From NCBI GenBank assembly GCA_015231955.1, contig JADGAN010000006.1, forward strand, positions 97,367 to 161,366: a stretch of DNA of 64,000 nt, given 5' to 3'. The notes under the pieces are model-generated. The model was given only the letters and a program-made list of their open reading frames with translations. It did no database searches and was not told the origin of the DNA. The position numbers were made by a program, and so were the translations under genes. Source of the stretch: Oligoflexia bacterium. GTDB taxonomy: Bacteria > Bdellovibrionota > Bacteriovoracia > Bacteriovoracales > Bacteriovoracaceae. Shown in pieces: positions 51,982 through 59,791 of the stretch (the first letter of the stretch is position 1; every line of letters starts with the position of its first letter).

Positions 51982-54939
51982 TTACTTAATGATCTTACTA
52001 TCACGGCACATGCTGTGACTTAAGATCTTCTGCTGCAAGCCTTCCACGTGAGATGGTGGGTTCTTGCAGAGTCGATTGATAAACTCAACGAGGGTTGCAT
52101 GATAGGCCTTGATATCAGCATCCTCTGCATCGACTTTAAAGTTCTGAACCGTCTGCCAGTTAAGAGAGGAGATCTGCTGATCAAGTTCTCGTCTGCGTGG
52201 AGATTTTTCGCGACTTTGCTTATAGTTGTGCTTTTCTTTGAACTCGGCAACAGCAACGGCCACTGCTTGGTTAACTGCATTTTCATACTTCTCACCAAGT
52301 TTCCTAGTTGCATACATTAAATCAGCAAAATCGGGCCCAATCACACTCATCAAAGTTCGGTGCAATTGATAGGTATCGGTCAGCGATTTTAAGTACAATG
52401 GAAAGCCGCTTGAAGACTCATATTGCCTTAACCAACCATCAAGGTTCCAAAGTTGCATTAAGTAAGCATTAACATTTTTTTGAACAGAGGCGGGTAGAAT
52501 TTTTAGTGGTGCCTCCGTCGCAATCATCTTCTCTGGGTGTGCAAGTAGATCATCAACATTAACCATCTCATTTTTTCCCTTCTCATCTTCGGCAACAACC
52601 AGCACACCATAACCACCTCCCTTGGAAGTGTTTGAGCGGGAATCACCATTGATACCAACTTCAACGATGGATGGTTTTGCAGTTCTTACCAGCACTGACT
52701 GTGGATCGGCCATTACTTTGCCAAAAGCTGTGCTTGCACCATCTGCCGCTGGTTTGGGAGCAGTTTGCATTACAAAGATACGAATATCGTTTGCTTGAGT
52801 TAAAAAGGTTGGTTTATAGCTCTCGAGTGCGGCCTTTTTCTCTGGATTATTCACCACCTCTGCATAAATATCTTTGCCCGACTTATCTTTTTGACCACTG
52901 TAATAATCTTTAATACCTTCTTTAGTCATTGGCATCGTCATCGCAGCAGAGTGAACAAACTCTTGTACCACCATACGATTCACTTCCTTAAGCTCCTCAT
53001 CGCTTAAGTTGCTCTTTACTCGGCCACTCTGATCAAAAGCACTTTTGGGCAATCTGGAGAAAATCTTCTCTTTGATCACGCTTACTCGCTCTTCTGGATC
53101 TTTGTTGGCCAAGATGAAAACACCGCCACCACCTGAACCATCTGGTTCTTTGATAACAAAACTCGTGAGTGCTTCATAATCTCCACTTTCGATGGCATCT
53201 TGGAAAGCTTTTAAGAAGCCATCACCTGCTGTCGTTTGTGCCGAAAACGATTTTGGTGGTCCTGCAATCGCCGATTCACCATTATCAAGAACCGCTTTCT
53301 CACCCTCTGCTAAGAAGAGCGGGGCCAAACACTTCGAAGAGATTTCGAACACTTTCTTATCATCAACAACTCGAGCACCAACCACGTTGGTATAGAGTTT
53401 CTTACCTAGAACTGCATCCGCTAAACTGCCTGGTTTTGCTCCTGGTGTTTTAGGATCAACACCAAGTTTATCGATGCCTTCAAGTTCAAGTGGATTACAC
53501 TTTTCATCAAGTTTTACTCCAACAATTTTGTCGAAATCTTTGTTCCCAACTTCGTCATAAGCGTATTCCCAGTCGTACCAAACGCCTTTGCGAAGAGTTG
53601 CGCTCTTTTCTGCCAAACAAGCATATTTTTCTGGATCTCCCTCGATGATCCCATCAAAGATTTTTTCAATCTCCTCGTAGTTGGGTGAGATTTCAGGAAT
53701 ATCTTTCTCATTAAATAAAAAGCTCTCTTCAGCACGACTATAGATACCGGTAACCACAGGGTGCGCTTGGCCTGCTCCGGTATTAAGGCGAACGTTTCCT
53801 CCCGCATCGATATAGAGGTCGCTTTTCTCTACGAAAGGCATCCCTGAAAAGTAGGAGATGGAAGCGACATCGGGATGAGCACCATTATGAACCCCAGGTC
53901 CAACAATCACACTGATACCATCACTTCTTCCAGTCCAGTAATGAGCATTGCTATCGATGGTCTCACGTAAATTTTTATAAGTATTATCTTTGGCCATGCG
54001 AGGAAGCGCCTCTTTGGCCATCGCCGGATCTTCTTTGATCCAATCACTAATCACATAGCGAATATTGGACATACCACTAGGTGTTCCATAGTTACCTTCA
54101 GCATAAACAGGGCGTAATTTTTTGGGATCAGAGGTCTCTGGCATAGCATCCACCCCAACGATAGAGATAAAAGGGTAGCCTGCCATCTGAGGGGCATGAA
54201 ATTTTTTAATATCGTAAATACTATGTTTCATCGAGTTTAGCATCACCGCAAGCTCTTTATCGCTACAATCGGTGATCTCTTTTCCCGTGGCCGCTTTTAC
54301 TGCGCTCTTAATGCTTTCAGGTGTAGCGCCACTAAGATCTTGAGAGAAGAAGGCCTGCTCTAAAACGCGATTAGAGCGCAGTACAGTTGCCGTTGATTGC
54401 ACCAACATATCAAAGCTAGAGCGATTGAGAACCATAGGAATACCATTAACTTTAACATCAAAGAAACTGGCCTTATTACCAGTTTTACTGGTAAATGACA
54501 TTCCATGGTCTCTTAATCTTTCTGTTAATTTTTTATTGATGAGCTCTTGTTCTTTTGCTGTTCTTCCTCTTACTATGTCTGCAATATTTTTACAATGCTC
54601 TCGTGAAGAACCATCTTTGCAAAAAAGAAAATTTTCTGCAGAAATTCCAAACTTTGCTGCTTTCCCCGTCTTTCCATTGATGAGAGGATACTCCGAAAGA
54701 TTAATTCCCGCTTTGAAAAGTTCTTCTAAAATTTTATCCACACTACTGTCGATGTCACTACAATTTGCAGTAGCGGTCTGTGCAACCTGTGCTTGGCCGC
54801 TGTTTCCGATCTCTCCCGCTATTACGTTTGCAACATTAATATGCAGAGAAGATAGTGCTACAACTGCTAGCAGTAACATTTTTTTACCAAGGTTCTTTTG
54901 CTTTTTCGTTAACCTTTTTTCTTTTTTATGCTTATGCAT
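51982..54939 (-). CDS. exported circularly permuted ATP-grasp protein
   Basis: A 985-residue protein with an N-terminal signal sequence (basic n-region, LLLAVVALSSL core, about residues 1-42). Its core matches circularly permuted ATP-grasp proteins: AEGNYGTPSGMSNI near 280 (compare EDNLRTPSGVSYV), GPGVHNGAH near 347, SGMPFVEKSDLYI near 365, TNVVGARVVDDKKVFE near 517, and VIKEPDGSGGGGVFI near 595 followed by MVVQEFVHSA. Cytoplasmic relatives ligate amino groups to carboxylates. A periplasmic or secreted version is unexpected because ATP is scarce there. It is followed, same strand, by the transglutaminase-like lipoprotein. Confidence 0.78.
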   Translation of the reverse strand: MHKHKKEKRLTKKQKNLGKKMLLLAVVALSSLHINVANVIAGEIGNSGQAQVAQTATANCSDIDSSVDKILEELFKAGINLSEYPLINGKTGKAAKFGISAENFLFCKDGSSREHCKNIADIVRGRTAKEQELINKKLTERLRDHGMSFTSKTGNKASFFDVKVNGIPMVLNRSSFDMLVQSTATVLRSNRVLEQAFFSQDLSGATPESIKSAVKAATGKEITDCSDKELAVMLNSMKHSIYDIKKFHAPQMAGYPFISIVGVDAMPETSDPKKLRPVYAEGNYGTPSGMSNIRYVISDWIKEDPAMAKEALPRMAKDNTYKNLRETIDSNAHYWTGRSDGISVIVGPGVHNGAHPDVASISYFSGMPFVEKSDLYIDAGGNVRLNTGAGQAHPVVTGIYSRAEESFLFNEKDIPEISPNYEEIEKIFDGIIEGDPEKYACLAEKSATLRKGVWYDWEYAYDEVGNKDFDKIVGVKLDEKCNPLELEGIDKLGVDPKTPGAKPGSLADAVLGKKLYTNVVGARVVDDKKVFEISSKCLAPLFLAEGEKAVLDNGESAIAGPPKSFSAQTTAGDGFLKAFQDAIESGDYEALTSFVIKEPDGSGGGGVFILANKDPEERVSVIKEKIFSRLPKSAFDQSGRVKSNLSDEELKEVNRMVVQEFVHSAAMTMPMTKEGIKDYYSGQKDKSGKDIYAEVVNNPEKKAALESYKPTFLTQANDIRIFVMQTAPKPAADGASTAFGKVMADPQSVLVRTAKPSIVEVGINGDSRSNTSKGGGYGVLVVAEDEKGKNEMVNVDDLLAHPEKMIATEAPLKILPASVQKNVNAYLMQLWNLDGWLRQYESSSGFPLYLKSLTDTYQLHRTLMSVIGPDFADLMYATRKLGEKYENAVNQAVAVAVAEFKEKHNYKQSREKSPRRRELDQQISSLNWQTVQNFKVDAEDADIKAYHATLVEFINRLCKNPPSHVEGLQQKILSHSMCRDSKIIK

Positions 54940-55156
54940 CTTGATGTCCCTCCTTTAAAGAACTACGCAATACACGACTACTACTGGATACAAAATAATT
55001 GTAAGTGCAAAAGAGAGATCCTCTGAAAGTTAATCTTAAAAAAATAATGCAAAGATGATTTTTTCAATCAAATCGATGAGTTGAAACGCTCTAAATAAAA
55101 ATCATTGAGGTTGATAAATTTTTCGAGTGGCAAAAAAATATTGCAGATTTAGGGGT

Positions 55157-57406
55157 CTATTGTAAAGACCACCCTGTCTTAAGCCCTAAGACAAAGTACC
55201 CGAGGGCCAAAGCACCAATACCAAAGATAGTATCGCCAATGACTCGCGCCCATCTGAGATTATCCATGAGTGAAGTTTGCATAAACTCCGCCGATCTTGC
55301 ATACCACATTCCATGCTCAACACTGGCCAAGGTTTGGAGAAAACCGATGGGAAGAAGACTTAGTAAAACCATCAGTGCTAGGCCTATGTTAATGGACCAG
55401 AAGGCAAAGGCCAATATCTTGGTCTTCCACACCATATGAGTTGCAAGCCCTTTCAAGCAAAACAACATAAGACCAATTCCAAGCATTCCGTAGACGCCAA
55501 AAAGTGCAGTATGTCCATGGACTGGTGTGGTGTTTAATCCTTGCATGTAGTAGAGGGCAATCGGTGGATTGATAAAAAAACCAAAGAGTCCGGCCCCGAC
55601 AAGGTTCCAAAAGGCAACAGCAATGAAACAATAGATCGGCCATTTGTAAGCATCTACCCAAGGCCTACTCTCTGCCAGTGTTAAATTTCCGTAACCTTCA
55701 AATCCAACTAAGACCAGAGGGACAACCTCAAGCGCACTAAAGGTTGCTCCGATGGCCATCACGGCCGTGGGTGTCCCAGTAAAGTAGAGGTGGTGGAAGG
55801 TGCCTAAAATTCCCCCCAAAAGAAAAATAATCGTTGAGAAGAGTACAGAGGCAGTGGCCGTGCCAACCTTTAAAAGGCCCATGCGTGTAAAGAGAAATGC
55901 AATGACAACAGTTGCAAAGACTTCAAAAAATCCTTCCACCCAAAGATGCACCACCCACCAACGCCAATACTCCGCAATTGCTAAATTGGTTTGTCTTCCC
56001 CACATTAGTCCTGCCGCATAGAAGATAGCGATCGCTGCTGAAGCAATCAAAAAGAGACCGAGGAGATGGCGATGCTCTCCTGGTGACTTGAGTGCCGGCC
56101 ACATTGCACGTGCCATGAGAGCAAACCATAAGAACAAACCCACCAAGAGAAAAATCTGCCAAAACCGTCCAAGATCCACATACTCATACCCTTGATGGCC
56201 AAACCAAAAATTGGTTTCAAACCCAAGCTTTTGATGAACGGCCAAGTATTGACCTGCAAGAGAGCCTACAACAATGATGAGCAAGCAAACAAAAAGGAAG
56301 TTGACCCCCTCTCGTTGAAACCTGGGTTCATACCCAGAAACCGCTGGTGCCATAAAAAGTCCTGTGGCCAGCCATGCAGTTGCTATCCAAAAGATTCCAA
56401 GCTGCACATGCCAAGTTCGAACAATGACATAAGGAAGCCATTTCGCTAATGGAAATCCATAAAAACCGCTTCCCTCAACACCATAATGGGCGGTGATAAC
56501 ACCAACTAAAATTTGCACCACAATTAAGGCGGCAACAATCCAAAAATATTTTAGCGTGGCCTGCATAGAAGGCGTGGGATTCAAGGCCAAGAGAGGATCG
56601 TTCAGAGGAATGGGATGTGACTCTTCTGAATGCTGCCTACTAATTTTAGCGTAATACCAAACAAGAGCTCCCACACCTGCTAAAAGCAGCACAAAACTTA
56701 TAACCGACCAGACGATCAAATTTCCTGCGGGGCGATTTCCGACTAACTCTTCCGCTGGCCAATTTTGAGTATAGCTAACCAGTGCTTCTGGGCGATTGGT
56801 GACAGCGGCCCAAGAGGTCCAAAAGAAAAAGGCGCTCAGTTTTCGTAGGCGCTCCGGATCTTTTAGTGCATTTTTATGAATGGCATAAGCATCTCGAAGA
56901 TCATCTAATGTTGGATCATCTGTAAATAAAGCAGTGTAGTGTTTAGAGACAAACTGAATGGCCATGGCCCTTACAGCGGAAATGGTGATTGTACTTATAC
57001 TGGAAGTTGAATCATAAGTGTTCTTTCGTAGCTCTGCTTGAAGTCTCGCCTTCAGCATTGCCTGTAGCTCAAGATCGAGAGAAGCAAAATCTTTGTGATA
57101 AGAATCTTGTGCCCACTCATTTAAAATCCAAACGGCTTCACGATGAAGCCAATCGGCAGTCCAGTCGGGAGCAACATAAGAGCCATGCCCCCAAATACTA
57201 CCGATTTCTTGCCCTCCCATAGATTGCCAAACATTTTGTCCTTCACGAATATCTGTTCCCGTGAAAAGAACCTCTCCGGAATTCGTTATAACCTTATCAG
57301 GAATGGGAGGTGCCTTTTGATAAATTTCTGTACCATAATAGATTAAAACAACAAAAGAGCCAACGATGACAAACGCTAACGCCAACCAATGTTTTATATA
57401 ATTCAT
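55157..57406 (-). CDS. norB: quinol-dependent nitric oxide reductase
   Basis: A single-subunit qNOR that reduces nitric oxide to nitrous oxide with electrons from quinol in the inner membrane. The 749-residue protein has a first membrane helix, the qNOR-specific extracytoplasmic domain (about residues 35-220; SGEVLFTGTDIREGQNVWQSMGGQEIGSIWGHGSYVAPDWT-type sequence) and about 13 helices. Haem and non-haem iron histidines are present in RTWHVQLGIFW, GTFHHLYFTG and PVHGHTALFGVYG. GGAG precedes the ATG. It probably protects against host or environmental nitric oxide. Confidence 0.95.
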   Translation of the reverse strand: MNYIKHWLALAFVIVGSFVVLIYYGTEIYQKAPPIPDKVITNSGEVLFTGTDIREGQNVWQSMGGQEIGSIWGHGSYVAPDWTADWLHREAVWILNEWAQDSYHKDFASLDLELQAMLKARLQAELRKNTYDSTSSISTITISAVRAMAIQFVSKHYTALFTDDPTLDDLRDAYAIHKNALKDPERLRKLSAFFFWTSWAAVTNRPEALVSYTQNWPAEELVGNRPAGNLIVWSVISFVLLLAGVGALVWYYAKISRQHSEESHPIPLNDPLLALNPTPSMQATLKYFWIVAALIVVQILVGVITAHYGVEGSGFYGFPLAKWLPYVIVRTWHVQLGIFWIATAWLATGLFMAPAVSGYEPRFQREGVNFLFVCLLIIVVGSLAGQYLAVHQKLGFETNFWFGHQGYEYVDLGRFWQIFLLVGLFLWFALMARAMWPALKSPGEHRHLLGLFLIASAAIAIFYAAGLMWGRQTNLAIAEYWRWWVVHLWVEGFFEVFATVVIAFLFTRMGLLKVGTATASVLFSTIIFLLGGILGTFHHLYFTGTPTAVMAIGATFSALEVVPLVLVGFEGYGNLTLAESRPWVDAYKWPIYCFIAVAFWNLVGAGLFGFFINPPIALYYMQGLNTTPVHGHTALFGVYGMLGIGLMLFCLKGLATHMVWKTKILAFAFWSINIGLALMVLLSLLPIGFLQTLASVEHGMWYARSAEFMQTSLMDNLRWARVIGDTIFGIGALALGYFVLGLKTGWSLQ

Positions 57407-57496
57407 CGGATACTCCGTGGTGGAATAGGTAGTGGGATGGAACTTACTTTTTCTTCTGAAATCGAATGGGCGTCTTCCGAAGGTTTTCAGGCCGCT

Positions 57497-58108
57497 CTAG
57501 TTGCCCATAACTGTTCTTAATGAAACAGACTCCCCACTTCTTAACTGAATCCTAGTCTCCCCTGTATGAACAAAATTCTTGGATGTGGTCTTAACAAAGA
57601 AAAATTTTGAATCACGTCCACCAACGAGAAAGTGACCGGGTGAGAGAAAATCAAATTTCACCAGGCTTCCGCCAACACCACTTCTTTGTGCGGTAAGAGG
57701 GTCAATCATTCCAAGGCCATCAACTCTCCAGTCTGCAAAAATGATATTAGGTGGGGTTGGGAAAGATCTCGTAAAGACATTGCTGATAATTCCATTTAGG
57801 CCAGGTTTGGTATCGCGAATTCTATAGTAGAAGTGCAAGTTTCCGCTGCCCGCACTCTTCACAACTCTGTTTTGTAATGTTCCAATGAACAACACGGCCC
57901 CACCTGCACCAACAATGGAAAAGGGAATCAGCTTGTCATAGATCACTCCACCCACAAGATCGGGTTCCGCTGCTGCGGTCGTGCCAGGAAGTGCCGACGC
58001 CAGTGCAGGGCCTACTGGAAGAAAGACCGAGGCATTGACGGTTCCACTGACGGCCAAGAATGACAACATTATTATTGAAAAAATAAAACTCTTAATTCCA
58101 CTTTTCAT
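57497..58108 (-). CDS. secreted protein of unknown function
   Basis: A 203-residue protein with a signal peptide (about residues 1-27, GTVNA). The remainder is mostly beta-rich, including YYRIRDTKPGLNG, IIFADWRVDGLG and HTGETRIQLRSGESVSL, resembling a PEP-CTERM-type or beta-sandwich exported protein but without a sorting tail. GGAG precedes the ATG. It lies 90 bases before norB on the same strand, possibly co-transcribed. No family recognised. Confidence 0.6.
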   Translation of the reverse strand: MKSGIKSFIFSIIMLSFLAVSGTVNASVFLPVGPALASALPGTTAAAEPDLVGGVIYDKLIPFSIVGAGGAVLFIGTLQNRVVKSAGSGNLHFYYRIRDTKPGLNGIISNVFTRSFPTPPNIIFADWRVDGLGMIDPLTAQRSGVGGSLVKFDFLSPGHFLVGGRDSKFFFVKTTSKNFVHTGETRIQLRSGESVSLRTVMGN

Positions 58109-58281
58109 TTGTTATCTCCAGGTTTTATAGAGAATAATAGTAAGCCTGCAGATTGAGCAGGAACGGATAGAAGGTAAAATCGAAATTACTGATCGCCTGA
58201 TAAGATATTTTGTTTTCTCAGGATCCTCCGCTTCAACCAATAGATAGGCCGCATGCCGGCCAATTCGAGGGGGTTATTGCT

Positions 58282-59208
58282 ATGAAGATGATTGCCTATT
58301 ACATCCTTCCGTTGTTGGCGCTGTTTTCTCTTTCTCCTTGGGTCTCCTCTGGAGCTGCGCTTTTGATGGGAATACTCACAACAATTATTTTTGGCAATCC
58401 CTATAACATTCAAACAAAAAAAATAACTCAGACAACGTTAAGCTTAGCGGTTATGGGCCTTGGGGCCGGAATGAATTTACTGGTTATAGGAAGTGTTGGA
58501 CTCTCTGGTATTGGTTATACCATCGTTGGAATTGCAAGTGCTTTCTTTTTTGGAAATATTCTGGGGAAATTTTTAAAGATTGAAAAGGATACATCATTAT
58601 TGATTGTCGTTGGGACAGCAATTTGTGGAGGGAGTGCTATCGCAGCTGTGGCCGCGGTGATTAGAGCAAAATCACAGGAGGTTTCAGTTGCTTTAGGAAT
58701 TGTCTTTTTGTTGAATGCTTTGGCGCTCTTTATATTCCCAGTTATTGGCCATTATTTGAATTTAAGTGAGGGGCAGTTTGGTTTATGGTGTGCCTTGGCC
58801 ATTCACGATACAAGCTCCGTTGTTGGAGCGACTTTACACTACGGTTCTCATGCTCTCGAAGTTGGGACTACAGTGAAATTGGCACGGGCCTTGTGGATCA
58901 TTCCTGTTGCGATGATGGTAGGAATGTTAAGACCAAAAAATCAACATAACACCGCTAAAAAACCTTGGTTCATTCTTGGTTTTTTGTTGGCCGCTGCGGT
59001 GGTTACCTTTATTCCATCTCTTCAAGCTATAGGACATCAAATAGAGATGATATCAAAAAAGTTAATGGTATTAACATTGTTTCTTATTGGAGCAAATTTG
59101 ACAAAGGAGACGCTCCAAAGTGTTGGAATAAGACCTTTCGTTCAAGGTGTTGCACTCTGGATTGTTATGGCGCTAGGAACATTGGTGGGAGTCACATTTG
59201 GAAGATGA
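58282..59208 (+). CDS. YeiH/UPF0324-family permease
   Basis: A 308-residue polytopic membrane protein of the YeiH family (annotated as putative sulfate or sulfonate exporters, function not firmly known). Motifs include LLMGILTTIIFGNP, AVMGLGAGMNL, GTAICGGSAIAAVAAVIRAK and CALAIHDTSSVVGA. About nine helices. I chose the ATG at 58282 because GAGGGGG lies upstream; an upstream ATG has no site. It is divergent from the norB pair and ends just before the IS66-type element. Confidence 0.85.
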   Translation: MKMIAYYILPLLALFSLSPWVSSGAALLMGILTTIIFGNPYNIQTKKITQTTLSLAVMGLGAGMNLLVIGSVGLSGIGYTIVGIASAFFFGNILGKFLKIEKDTSLLIVVGTAICGGSAIAAVAAVIRAKSQEVSVALGIVFLLNALALFIFPVIGHYLNLSEGQFGLWCALAIHDTSSVVGATLHYGSHALEVGTTVKLARALWIIPVAMMVGMLRPKNQHNTAKKPWFILGFLLAAAVVTFIPSLQAIGHQIEMISKKLMVLTLFLIGANLTKETLQSVGIRPFVQGVALWIVMALGTLVGVTFGR

Positions 59209-59211
59209 TAA

Positions 59212-59778
59212 GTAACTGCTCACTCCCTTCAACCATCAACTTTCATCCAGATGCTATCAGCTGAATAGCTGTCAGCTATTCCACTTCAGCTTCTTCGAAA
59301 AAAATTGATTTAGGCCTTGAAATTTAACTGGGCCTCTTGATTAAAATAAGTAATACTGATCTTTATGAGCAAGGATTCGATACGAGATAAAATTACAAAA
59401 CTGCAGCAGGAATCGGAGGCAATTCTTAAAACGAAAAACCTGAATGCAGACGTACGATTTTTTATTCAATCAATGATGTCAATCTTGGAAATTGTTGTTG
59501 CGGTTCTACTTGAGAAAAAAACCAGAAAGAATTCTAGCAATAGTGGCCTGCCGCCATCAAAAAATAATGGTTCTAATGGCAATCGTAATAAGAATTCCGG
59601 TCAAAGAGCTAATCTGGGAGATCAAATCCAAAACACTCGCAACATCACCAATGAAGAAGTGACAACTCCAGCAGAATGTTCAAACTGTGGTATAGATTTA
59701 TCTCAGGAAAAAAGTCTGAAGAGTGAGACTAGAAAGAAGATAGATGAAAGTTGATGGTTGAAGGGAGTGAGCAGTTAA
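59212..59778. mobile_element. internally deleted IS66-family element
   Basis: A roughly 567-base element bounded by perfect 35-base inverted repeats (59213-59247 and 59743-59777; ends taactgctcactccc / gggagtgagcagtta). The same ends occur in the 81-base mini-element at 47635. Inside is a frame for only the N-terminal part of an IS66 transposase (59365-59754), which runs directly into the right repeat. No matching 8-bp duplication was found at the flanks. It lies between the yeiH-like gene and hypF. Confidence 0.85.
59365..59754 (+). pseudogene. IS66 transposase (TnpC) N-terminal fragment
   Basis: 129 residues resemble the start of IS66 transposases: a leucine-rich coiled helix, the NSSNSGLPPSKNNG segment (compare NSSNSSKPPSSD), a basic GNRNKNSGQRA stretch, and the start of the zinc-binding motif, ECSNCGIDL. 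The catalytic DDE domain, about 350 residues, is missing; the reading frame enters the right inverted repeat and stops there. It cannot be an active transposase but could still bind element ends. Confidence 0.8.
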
Positions 59779-59791
59779 GGAATAATAATTA

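Noticed and set aside
58109..58281. Possible FNR/NnrR or NsrR operator between the norB unit and the YeiH gene
   Set aside because: I found only partial half-sites (for example aagatatttt) and no full palindrome, so I do not report a regulator site.
47728..59208. Whole 12 kb between the hyp halves as one composite transposon bounded by the two IS66-type elements
   Set aside because: The copy at 47635 has its own intact 8-bp duplication, so it inserted alone; the two copies do not share one outer target duplication.
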